Source of the DNA: Paramoeba atlantica
Lineage: Eukaryota; Discosea
NCBI GenBank assembly: GCA_977017575.1
Contig: CDRNVI010000039.1
Location: forward strand, 620,001 to 684,000
Direction of reading: 5' to 3'
DNA: 64,000 nt
Shown here in pieces: positions 57,028-64,000 of this stretch. The notes below the pieces were generated by a model. It was not told where the DNA came from and did no database searches. It saw only the letters and a program-made list of their open reading frames with translations. The stretch's first letter is position 1. Every line of letters starts with the position of its first letter. The position numbers were made by a program, and so were the translations under genes.

Positions 57028-57837
57028 TCAACTCCCGCCCTCTGCCTCACTTTTCAGTGGAATGGGTGGATGGATAGGGTCTAACGACACCGCCTCCTCC
57101 GCGGTGGGATATGACACCTCGGCGTCGTACCCACTGAGGTCGCCGCACTGTAGGAAGGGGACATAGGGAAGTGGGGTCGTCGTGTAGACCTTTGTGTCTG
57201 TCTTCGACAGAAGAAAGGGGAGATACTCGGGGGCGGGTGAAAACCCCCGGGCCACCACGAATGCCTCCATCGAGCTGGTCCGGGAGGCCCGCGGCTTCAT
57301 CACGGACACCTGTCGGAACAGCACACGTAGTTTGGATATAACCAGTGGGGTACTCTTACCGCGAAAGATTTTCGCCACAAAGTCTCCCCCGGGCTTTAAC
57401 AGCCGCGCGGTGATCTCCGCCGCACTTAGGAGTAGCTCATGCTGGAGATACTCATCCAGTTCGTGCAGTCCCGTGACATCCGGGGCGCCGTCGCAAATGA
57501 CCAAATCTGCCGGGATACCTTCAAAGTAATCCAGGATCTCTCGTGCGGTGGAGTCTCGCGTGATATCGCCCTGGATGGTGTGAACGCCGGGGATGGGCGC
57601 GGTCTCCTGTAAATCCACAGTAACAATCAAAGCCTCAGAGTTGTTGGATAGTCTGTCCGCGAGTACTTGGCTCCAGCTTCCTGGGGCACCGCACAGATCC
57701 ACCGCTCGAGCGACGCCATCCAGCAAAGGAACCTCCTCGAGAAGTTGCAGAAGTTTGTAAGCACTGCGGGCACGATAGCCCTCCTCCTTCGCCTTGCGGT
57801 AAAAGATATCACGCTTGTCCTTTGAAGCTTTTCCCAT
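57028..57837 (-). CDS. TRM7: tRNA 2'-O-ribose methyltransferase Trm7/FTSJ1
   Basis: 269 residues of the RrmJ/FtsJ fold. SAM motif VDLCGAPGSWSQVLA (46-60), catalytic tetrad K28 (RARSAYKL), D116 (ICDGAPD), K156 (FVAKIFRG) and E191 (SSMEAF). MGKASKDKRDIFYRKAKEEGYRARSAYKL is the Trm7 N-terminus in order and spacing. The enzyme methylates ribose 32 and 34 in the anticodon loop of tRNA-Phe, Trp and Leu with partner proteins. Length fits Trm7 (about 310) rather than bacterial RlmE. Kinetoplastids also carry FtsJ-type cap methyltransferases, but those lack this N-terminus. Confidence 0.93.
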   Translation of the reverse strand: MGKASKDKRDIFYRKAKEEGYRARSAYKLLQLLEEVPLLDGVARAVDLCGAPGSWSQVLADRLSNNSEALIVTVDLQETAPIPGVHTIQGDITRDSTAREILDYFEGIPADLVICDGAPDVTGLHELDEYLQHELLLSAAEITARLLKPGGDFVAKIFRGKSTPLVISKLRVLFRQVSVMKPRASRTSSMEAFVVARGFSPAPEYLPFLLSKTDTKVYTTTPLPYVPFLQCGDLSGYDAEVSYPTAEEAVSLDPIHPPIPLKSEAEGGS

Positions 57838-58239
57838 TTTTTTGTAGCCGGTTACGAAAAAAGTTGATCAAAAAGAATGATTCGAAGAGGTACGCAATAG
57901 AATTAGACTAAAGTTTCGGCCAAATTTTGGAATTGGACTGTATTTCGTATTGATAATTATAATTAGGAACGTTTTTTATGCCTTAAAATTTATCATACCT
58001 TTATATCGCTTTTTGTCTACCCCCGCAGCAAGAGTTCAAAAAACCTCTCAGCTAAAGGCGAGTGCATTGCATTACAAAATTAATGTGACCATTCATGTTA
58101 ATGGTCTCGATAAAACAACGAAACAAAAATTTATCCAAAACAGGACACGCACTCCGAACGGGGTGAATTCCTTCGACCACCCACAACCCCTTTTTCCCGC
58201 GGGGAAATCTCCCCCACATCACCCATGCCCCTCCCCCTT

Positions 58240-59989
58240 TTACCAATCCACCTCATACCCCCGATTTCCCTGTCCTCCCTCCCCTCCACCATACCCCGAC
58301 CCCCCATGACGATCTCTTGCACGATCCCCACCCCCACCACCTCGTCCACGATAACCCCCTCCCCCTCCCCCTCCCCGTCCCCCTCCATACCCTCGACCAC
58401 CACCCCTATACCCCCCACCCCCTCCCCTCCCCCAAACCCCTCCGGTCGCCTTCCCCCACCCCCTCCCCCACCCCTCCCCCTCCCCCTCCCCCAAACCCCT
58501 CCGGTCGCCTTCCCCCCCCTCCCCCTCCCCCTCCCCCCCCTCCGCCATACCTCCCCCCGCCCCTCCTCGCGGCGCCCATCCGCCTCCCCCTCTCCGCCAT
58601 CTCCCCCACCCCCGGCGGGACCTCCACCCCGGAGACCTGCAGGAACCGCTCCAGCGCCACCCCCACCCCGCAGTCCTCCCCCCGACTCAGCAGGGTGTGG
58701 GCGTACCCCCGCTGGCCGTTCCGCCCGGTGCGCCCGATGCGGTGGACGTAGGACTCGAAGTGGCGGCCGAGCTCGAAGTTCACGACGTGGGCGACGCTCG
58801 GGATGTCGAGCCCGCGGGAGACGACGTCGGTGGCGACGAGCACGTGGGTGTCGGGGCCGCGGAAGTCGCGGATGGCGCGGTCGCGGTCGTGCTGGGGGCG
58901 GTCGCCGTGGATGCACGCGGCGAAGGACCGCGGGAGGGGGGTCCCGAGCACGTGGTGGAGCTGGTGGGAGAGCTGGGCGTGGACCGCGGTGGCGGTGGAC
59001 TTGCGCTCGACAAAGACGAGCACCTTGTCGGTGGGGAGGAGGGTGCGGGTGGCGTAGAGCTGGAGGAGGGCGGGGAGACGGCTCGGGGGGGTGTCGCCGT
59101 CGCCGAGGAGGTAGAAGCGTTGGGTGATGAGCGGGTTGATGCTGTGCCCGGTCTCGTGGGCGCCCGTGCTGACGATGTGGTAGTTGGAGGAGATGTAGCG
59201 GTCCGCGAGGGTTTGCACTTTCTCGTCCCAGGTCGCGGACCACATGAGGGTTTGCGGGCGGGTGGGGTTTTCTTTGAAGAAGGTCATGATGTCGCTGATC
59301 TGGGGGGCAAAGCCCATGTCGAGGAGGCGGTCGGCCTCGTCCATGGCCACGAATCCGCACTTCCGGAAGTGCACCACCCCCTCGCGCGCGAAATCGGTCA
59401 GGCGACCGGGGGTGGCGATGAGCACGTGGGCTTTGTTCGCCTGTCGGGCCTGGTACTCCCAGTTTCCCTTACCTCCGTGGGCCATCGCGACCTTGAGCTC
59501 ACTCCCCGCGGTGAGCTTCACAAACACCTGGTGGGTTTGCTGGGCGAGCTCCCGGGTGGGGCATATCACCAAGCACTGGCAGCACGCCTCACTCGGGTCC
59601 ACGCGCATTAACGCGGGAACCGCAAACGCCAGGGTCTTGCCGGTGCCGGTGGGCGCGAGACCGATGAGATCACTGCCTTGAAGCATCATCGGGATCGCGT
59701 GGCGCTGGATCGTAGTGGGGGTCACAAACCCGGAGGTGGTGAGGGAGTCCGTTAAATACGAAGGGATGGGGAAGTTAGACTCCAGGGTGTTAAGTTCGCT
59801 GTACTTGTGGAGGTTAAGTTTAGGGTCGGAAACGTCGCAATGCTTGCCGCTGTTGTCGATGATGGTGAGTTTGAGCGCGTTCGCGGCTTGGACGGCCGCG
59901 GAGCAGTAGCGCGCTAGGGAACCCAGGCGCCATAGGGGAAGGGAAGGAGGCGTGAAGGGCAGTTTTAACCCATAGTTCCAGCGACGCAT
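58240..59989 (-). CDS. DEAD-box RNA helicase, probably mitochondrial, with a frame break in its G-rich tail
   Basis: The main frame 58406-59989 (527 residues) holds all helicase motifs: Q-motif region, APTGTGKT (112-119), PTRELAQ (144-150), TPGRL, DEAD (217-220), SAT (251-253), VATDVVSRGLDIPSV and HRIGRTGR. The N-terminus has a presequence-like stretch (WRLGSLARYCSAAVQAAN). After about residue 480 the tail is Gly/Arg-rich and ends abruptly at 58406. The next frame (58240-58548) continues with YRGGGRGYGG, YRGRGGGGG and NRGYEVDW then a stop, a more typical DEAD-box tail. A G-homopolymer indel (assembly error or mutation) between about 58440 and 58550 probably separates them. Confidence 0.88.
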
Positions 59990-60328
59990 AGAGAGTTCGT
60001 GTAGAATTCCAAAAAAAGGGCTTTTCTGAAATATCTTTTTGTGCGAAGTGGTGTCTACTTGATAAGGTAAATCGTTTTATGTTTCTTACATGTATGCGCA
60101 AAGCTTAATTGGGAACTTGGTAGTAAACAAATCAATCGTGCTACAGATCTTTACATTCACAATGTGATGTTTAAAAAAGTTGTGGCTCATCTTCTTTCTT
60201 TTTTGTTATTTTATTGTGAAACTTATTTTTCAATGTTGGATCAGAATTCGTTTTTTAGAATTTTCTGGGGTTATCCACCTTTTCCGACTATTCAATAAAA
60301 AGAAAGGGGAAGTACCACAGCCGACGGC
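59990..60328. other. Intergenic spacer
   Basis: About 340 AT-rich bases between the Rieske and helicase genes. A 93-codon minus frame overlapping the helicase start is a shadow. No feature recognised. Confidence 0.4.
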
Positions 60329-61201
60329 CTAGGATCCAATATACAGCGTGGTGTCGTCGATCCACTTGTACGGCGGCACCTCCAGGTTCAGCGGGGCGGG
60401 TCCCATACGAATCCGACCACTGATGTCATAGTGCGACCCGTGGCAAGGGCAAAAGTATCCGGAGTAGATCCCCTCATTCGCAAACGGGATACACCCCAGG
60501 TGGGTGCAGATCGCAATCATCACCGTGTGGTCCGGCCTCACCGGAAACCGATCGCTGTCCTTCTCCGGGTGCTTTAAATCCCGCATCGGGGTTTCCTCCA
60601 TTAACCGGATTTGTTCCTCCGTACGGTGGTACACATACACCGGCTTCCCCCGCCACACCACCGTCTTGCACTCCTTCTCATCCAGCACCCCAATATCGAC
60701 CTCAATATTGGACTGGTTCACTGCTTTCATCGGGGGCATGGCCAGCCAATAGAACGGCGCAATCAGGTACCGTACCCACAACAGGAACAGCCCCGTGAGT
60801 GAGGCGTTGAGGGCTAAGTCACACACCAGGTCCCGGTCCGGGTCCGCCCGTCGAGGCTTTAGAATGTGTTTCCGGAAGAACTCCTCATCGTAGGAGGCGT
60901 AGTAGTTCGTGGTGATTGTGCTCTCATCGTGGATGTTGAACGTGAGCCCCTTGGAGTCACCTTGGGGGTAAGTGTTGAGTTGGAGCTCGTCCCGGGTCGC
61001 GAGGTCGCTGATCTGGGCGTACTCCTCCGAGGCGTACTTCCCGGCCCACCCGTACTTGGCATGGAGCGTGGGGCTCACCGCGGGGCGACCAAACTCCTCG
61101 GCGTAGGAACGCACCGTGACGTCACCCTTGGTCAGCGGGGTACGACCCTCGAGTTGCCGCATGAGAAGGTCCATGCTTTTGGAGAAGGTGCGGCGAAGCA
61201 T
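60329..61201 (-). CDS. Rieske iron-sulfur subunit of respiratory complex III
   Basis: 290 residues. A presequence-like N-terminus (MLRRTFSKSMDLLMRQL) is followed by a long linker and one membrane span at about 131-155 (LNASLTGLFLLWVRYLIAPF). The C-terminal [2Fe-2S] domain has CTHLGC (232-237) and CPCHGSH (251-257): ligands C232, H234, C251 and H254, disulfide C237-C253. It transfers electrons from ubiquinol to cytochrome c1 in the inner mitochondrial membrane, so an aerobic-type electron chain is present. The protein is longer than yeast Rip1 (215) because of its N-terminal part, as in other euglenozoans. Confidence 0.95.
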   Translation of the reverse strand: MLRRTFSKSMDLLMRQLEGRTPLTKGDVTVRSYAEEFGRPAVSPTLHAKYGWAGKYASEEYAQISDLATRDELQLNTYPQGDSKGLTFNIHDESTITTNYYASYDEEFFRKHILKPRRADPDRDLVCDLALNASLTGLFLLWVRYLIAPFYWLAMPPMKAVNQSNIEVDIGVLDEKECKTVVWRGKPVYVYHRTEEQIRLMEETPMRDLKHPEKDSDRFPVRPDHTVMIAICTHLGCIPFANEGIYSGYFCPCHGSHYDISGRIRMGPAPLNLEVPPYKWIDDTTLYIGS

Positions 61202-61439
61202 GGGCGACGGGGAGAAAAAAAGGGGTGTGGGTAGAAGTAAAGATTAGAGAAAAAGAAAATCTAGAAAAAATAGAGTAGAGTTAAGGAGGAGATAAGTGAC
61301 ACCGGGAATACACGGATTCGATCGACATACGAAAATCAAGTCTTGATCGAGAATCTAACTTCACTCCTTATAGAAAGGCAAATATGAAATAGAATACAGT
61401 ACAGTGTAAGGGGGGCAATTCCAAGAGATTGAATCATGA

Positions 61440-62129
61440 CTACACTGGTCTCGCCTCACAACGTTGGCTCTTTAAAGGACCTTTTAAGGAATCTAAACGT
61501 GCACGTAGATCGGCTAAAGAAGAGGAGGATGTCTCTGGAGTGGGAGACCCTGCTGAGCTACTTACAGGTTGGGAGATATTCGCCGTAGAAGACAGACGAG
61601 CTTCCGCCGACAATTCTTCCAGTAATCGATTGCCCTCCTCTTCGGTACTGTTTTCAGCCATCTCATCAGCCCCTAGGCTTAACGCGTCGGCAAGAGCCAT
61701 TTCATTAATACCCAGTAACGCCGCCTGTTCCTCAAAATTACGCAATGATTTTTGAGTTTCGGTTGAGTGAAGGCTCCGGTTTGTGTTTGACAGCGCCTGA
61801 GATATGCCACCGAGGGCTGCCGTAATCGCTTGTGTGGACTGCACCATATCCATTCGTATGAGCAAAACATTCAACTGTTTGTTAATACGAGATATTTTCC
61901 CGATAAAGGTGCGGATCGCGGCAAGCTCTGCCGTTTGAGCCCCTGGTGTTGTGTCCGATTGATTCTGTCGTTCGATCTCTGCTTTGAGCCTACGCTCCTT
62001 TATACGAAGTTTGTTCTCCTGTTGAGCCATTTGTCGGATACATCTCCGAAGCACGCGCTTGTGTTCTCGTTGTGAATCCTCCACATTGGGTGAAGAGCGG
62101 AACCAATTCCAAGGCAACCAGTTCCACAT
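61440..62129 (-). CDS. ESCRT-III subunit, Vps2/CHMP2-like
   Basis: 229 residues of the Snf7 family. A basic N-terminal half (about 20-75) has REHKRVLRRCIRQMAQQENKL and LRIKERRLKAEIERQ as helices 1-2. The acidic C-terminal half has MALADALSLGADEMAENSTEEEG, and a MIM1-type motif sits at about 205-216 (LADLRARLDSLK), which binds the MIT domain of Vps4. ESCRT-III polymers deform and cut membranes at endosomes and in cytokinesis. The MIM1 and order of helices favour Vps2 or Did2/CHMP1 over Snf7. An unusual start, MWNWLPWNWF, adds a Trp-rich amphipathic N-terminus that may insert in membranes, as in CHMP2. Confidence 0.78.
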   Translation of the reverse strand: MWNWLPWNWFRSSPNVEDSQREHKRVLRRCIRQMAQQENKLRIKERRLKAEIERQNQSDTTPGAQTAELAAIRTFIGKISRINKQLNVLLIRMDMVQSTQAITAALGGISQALSNTNRSLHSTETQKSLRNFEEQAALLGINEMALADALSLGADEMAENSTEEEGNRLLEELSAEARLSSTANISQPVSSSAGSPTPETSSSSLADLRARLDSLKGPLKSQRCEARPV

Positions 62130-62487
62130 GTTCGTATTAATTTAATGCATAAGTTATATTCTCTTGAAAAAGAAATCAAATCTTTTTTGTCGTTTCGATC
62201 ACCAAAGTTTCGAACTAAAATTGCGTATAAGTTCACGTATTCGTTCCGAGTAATCATCCTAGTAGAATTGTGCTTGTATATTGTCACCTTGTGAATTTAC
62301 TCTATACACACTATCCACCTAGAGCCAAAAAGCTCTTATCCGTAAACTGTTACCCTCCGTCCCACTGTATACGATCCACGTATTTAGGGACCGCAATGGA
62401 GAGAAAGGGACGCCTAGGTTTCCTTAGCTTCTCTCCCCTCTTTTCCTCACACGGGGTAAGTACGGTTAGCACACCTTTTGGATTCCT
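62130..62487. other. Intergenic spacer
   Basis: 358 bases between the cyclin and ESCRT-III genes. No ORF, RNA gene or repeat seen apart from short shadow frames. Confidence 0.4.
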
Positions 62488-63045
62488 CTATCTATCCACA
62501 AAGTGCGCATTACGAGAAGGCACCGAAAACGGGGCTAAACACTGTGCCGGAATCGGCAAACCCGCCCCCAGCGGCGTGGGCTTTAGTTGGATCTTTCGCA
62601 TGGAGTTCTGGACATACGCGCGGAACAGCTCGGGATCCACCCACAGCGTCCAGTCACACGTCGTCAGGAACGTGAGCTCGAGTTTATTCACCTCCTCCCG
62701 GGGTATCCCCCCAATATGGCCATAGTACCCGTTGCTGTAGTAAATGTCATCCCGGAGTTTCGCGGCGACCATCACGGCGATGAGAATCAGCCGGTGGGCG
62801 TTGAAAAAACTTAGACTCGTTTTCGTCTCCCGCAGGAACCGGTCGATATAGACCAGGGCGAGCACCAGGCACTCCGGGCTGCACTTGCTGTACCGCTGGA
62901 TGCGACTCACGTAGTCGGAGATGCTGATCGGGGGGACGCGACAGCTGTGGAAGGAGGTGCGGAGGGGGCTGGTTTGGGCGTTGTCGTTCGCCGCACAGTG
63001 CCATTGTAGGACGTGGGAACACAACTCAACGTAGTCTTGACTCAT
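62488..63045 (-). CDS. PHO80-like (P-type) cyclin
   Basis: 185 residues from Met at 63045 (MSQDYVELCSHVLQ). The cyclin box covers about 37-150 with ISISDYVSRIQRYSKCSPECLVLALVYIDRF, FNAHRLILIAVMVAAKLRDD, YYSNGYYGHIGGIPREEVNKLELTFL and WTLWVDPELFRAYV, in the order and spacing of PHO80/PREG cyclins. In trypanosomes P-type cyclins (CYC2 and relatives) partner CRKs in G1 progression. The frame opens to 63171, but a pyrimidine tract ending CACAG at 63084-63099 places the spliced leader after that upstream ATG, so I use 63045. Confidence 0.87.
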   Translation of the reverse strand: MSQDYVELCSHVLQWHCAANDNAQTSPLRTSFHSCRVPPISISDYVSRIQRYSKCSPECLVLALVYIDRFLRETKTSLSFFNAHRLILIAVMVAAKLRDDIYYSNGYYGHIGGIPREEVNKLELTFLTTCDWTLWVDPELFRAYVQNSMRKIQLKPTPLGAGLPIPAQCLAPFSVPSRNAHFVDR

Positions 63046-63083
63046 GGAGGTGGGGAGAGAGGGGTAGCAAAAAGAAAAACAGG

Positions 63084-63099
63084 CTGTGAAAAAAAAACA
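63084..63099 (-). promoter_or_regulatory. Predicted trans-splice acceptor of the cyclin gene
   Basis: On the minus strand TTGTTTTTTTTTCACAG ends at 63084, followed by a 38-base 5' UTR to the ATG at 63045. It removes the upstream in-frame ATG at 63171 from the mRNA and so decides the start. Confidence 0.7.
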
Positions 63100-63251
63100 A
63101 GTAAATAGGCCCAACTTGGTATTCGTACAAATTCGTTTTTTAAGAGAATTTGGAACTGGTTCTACATGCATGTGTGTAAGGGTTCTTAGGAATGATTTTA
63201 CAAGAATACATGACTAAAAGAAAGCCAAGCACTCAAAGAACCAATCTCGCC

Positions 63252-63668
63252 TCATGTCCCCTTTGCTCTAGTCTCAAAAGGCCACCGCTTATCTTTAGGC
63301 TCCACAATATCTGAGGCAGGCGGGGCAATCTTAGGCGGCAGCACATCGGGATGAAACCTCGAGGTGAAGTTCATTCGGGAACGTCGCCCTCCTCGTTCGT
63401 TACCAAATTGCTGAAATTCCTTCTCCTCCTTATCTTGAAGGAATTTCTGCCCCTCTGTGTTGTACCACTCCTCCATTTCCCGCCACTGCAAACGGGAGGT
63501 GTGCGTGGAGAGTGTCTTGTGTGCGGTGAAATCCTCCATGGTTCGGTACCGCGAGAAGCAAAGCGCACAACTCAGTTGTGCGCCGAACTTCAGCGGAGGC
63601 GGACCCTTTTTACGTTTCGTACTCAGCGCAGGTGCAGCTTTGAAGCGGTTTAATGAGAGTGTAAACAT
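63252..63668 (-). CDS. Small C2H2 zinc-finger protein, unassigned
   Basis: 138 residues from Met at 63668 (MFTLSLNRFKAAPALS). A basic start (STKRKKGPPPLKF) is followed by one C2H2 finger at about 34-56 (CALCFSRYRTMEDFTAHKTLSTH), and then WREMEEWYNTEGQKFLQDKEE. The rest is Arg/Pro-rich. A single finger of this spacing occurs in some small mitochondrial or ribosome-associated kinetoplastid proteins, and the N-terminus could be a presequence. I do not assign a family. The next 330 bases to the window end (63669-64000) contain no recognisable gene. Confidence 0.6.
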   Translation of the reverse strand: MFTLSLNRFKAAPALSTKRKKGPPPLKFGAQLSCALCFSRYRTMEDFTAHKTLSTHTSRLQWREMEEWYNTEGQKFLQDKEEKEFQQFGNERGGRRSRMNFTSRFHPDVLPPKIAPPASDIVEPKDKRWPFETRAKGT

Positions 63669-64000
63669 AAAACACCGTATGAAGAATAAGAGAAAAGATC
63701 TAGTGTACTTCATTCATTGTGGTTCATGCTTCGTCAAGCACTATTTTCTCATTTTAACGTGATATTTATCCTATGAGTTTGTCGTACGTTGTACAGAAAT
63801 AAGTTTTTTAACTTTACATTTTCATTCTTTCTTCTCACCTATCTTCTTTCCTTGTAGAACAGGGTCATGCAGGTCCCTTTCCACTTCCACAAGTCCTTTG
63901 CTACTTTACTTCAACAAGATTTCACCCCACCCCATATTTTACCTCTTACTTTTGCTTCGGTCGTGCTCGTACCGGCGGGGTGCGCACGCGACGTAGGGTG

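Noticed and set aside
58225-59611. Long plus-strand frames of about 300 codons and a 409-codon minus frame over the helicase gene
   Set aside because: Composition artefacts of the GC-rich helicase gene; the minus frame contains no helicase motif and overlaps the true frame.
1-64000. tRNA, rRNA or snoRNA genes
   Set aside because: None could be recognised by eye; a covariance-model scan would be needed, so none is claimed.

Overview
The window is nuclear DNA of a kinetoplastid (Euglenozoa), probably an early-diverging one (bodonid or Prokinetoplastina) rather than a classical trypanosomatid; that last placement is inference. Three sequence facts support it. (1) All convincing host genes, about 26 over 64 kb, lie on the minus strand, have no introns and are closely packed, as in a polycistronic directional gene cluster. 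(2) Two retroelement copies start with a near-canonical kinetoplastid spliced leader, including the core CAGTTTCTGTACCTTGTTG, at 23980-24016 and 29658-29691. (3) Several genes have a pyrimidine tract plus AG just upstream of the best ATG, as expected for trans-splice acceptors (for example 4717-4740 and 63084-63099).

Layout in coordinate order (transcription runs right to left). 1-11,226: a helical-repeat protein, an RRM-like protein, a superoxide-dismutase-like protein, GAR1, prefoldin 4, an AlaX-type editing protein, and a large family-A polymerase relative whose 3'-5' exonuclease site is intact but whose polymerase site is lost. 11,227-30,406: a 19-kb transposon island. It holds a Merlin/IS1595-like fragment, two abutting inverted-repeat elements that each carry a satellite or simple-sequence array, one small gene-like ORF (15,699-16,271), a series of short-motif arrays, a CRE/R2-type non-LTR retrotransposon with a DNA transposon nested in it, C-tract fold-back cassettes, an hAT-like fragment and a second, RT-less retroelement copy. 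30,407-36,830: a kinesin and a FAS-type malonyl/acyl transferase. 37,066-38,845: a small repeat island with a plus-strand ORF. 38,988-50,430: TTC4/Cns1, La, MYG1, an LRR protein, a 25-zinc-finger RanBP2-type protein, eEF1B-beta and two single-span small proteins. 50,500-51,700: a decayed Tc1/mariner-like element. 51,721-64,000: AK6/FAP7, a GC-rich unknown, a CRK (CDK), a C-tract cassette with a retroelement stub, RRP36, Trm7, a DEAD-box helicase, Rieske, an ESCRT-III subunit, a PHO80-like cyclin and a C2H2 protein.

Functionally the host genes fall into ribosome and RNA maturation (GAR1, RRP36, AK6, Trm7, La, DEAD-box), mitochondrial functions (Rieske, SOD-like, acyl transferase, probably the zinc-finger array protein and the small membrane proteins), chaperone assembly (prefoldin 4, TTC4) and cell-cycle control (CRK plus PHO80-like cyclin). 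As usual in kinetoplastids, physical linkage does not imply a shared pathway.

The least expected items are: retroelement copies carrying a fossil spliced leader; C-tract fold-back cassettes with the same architecture but a different short motif in each copy; the exonuclease with a dead polymerase domain; and the 25-finger RanBP2-type protein. No tRNA, rRNA or SL RNA gene was recognised by eye.
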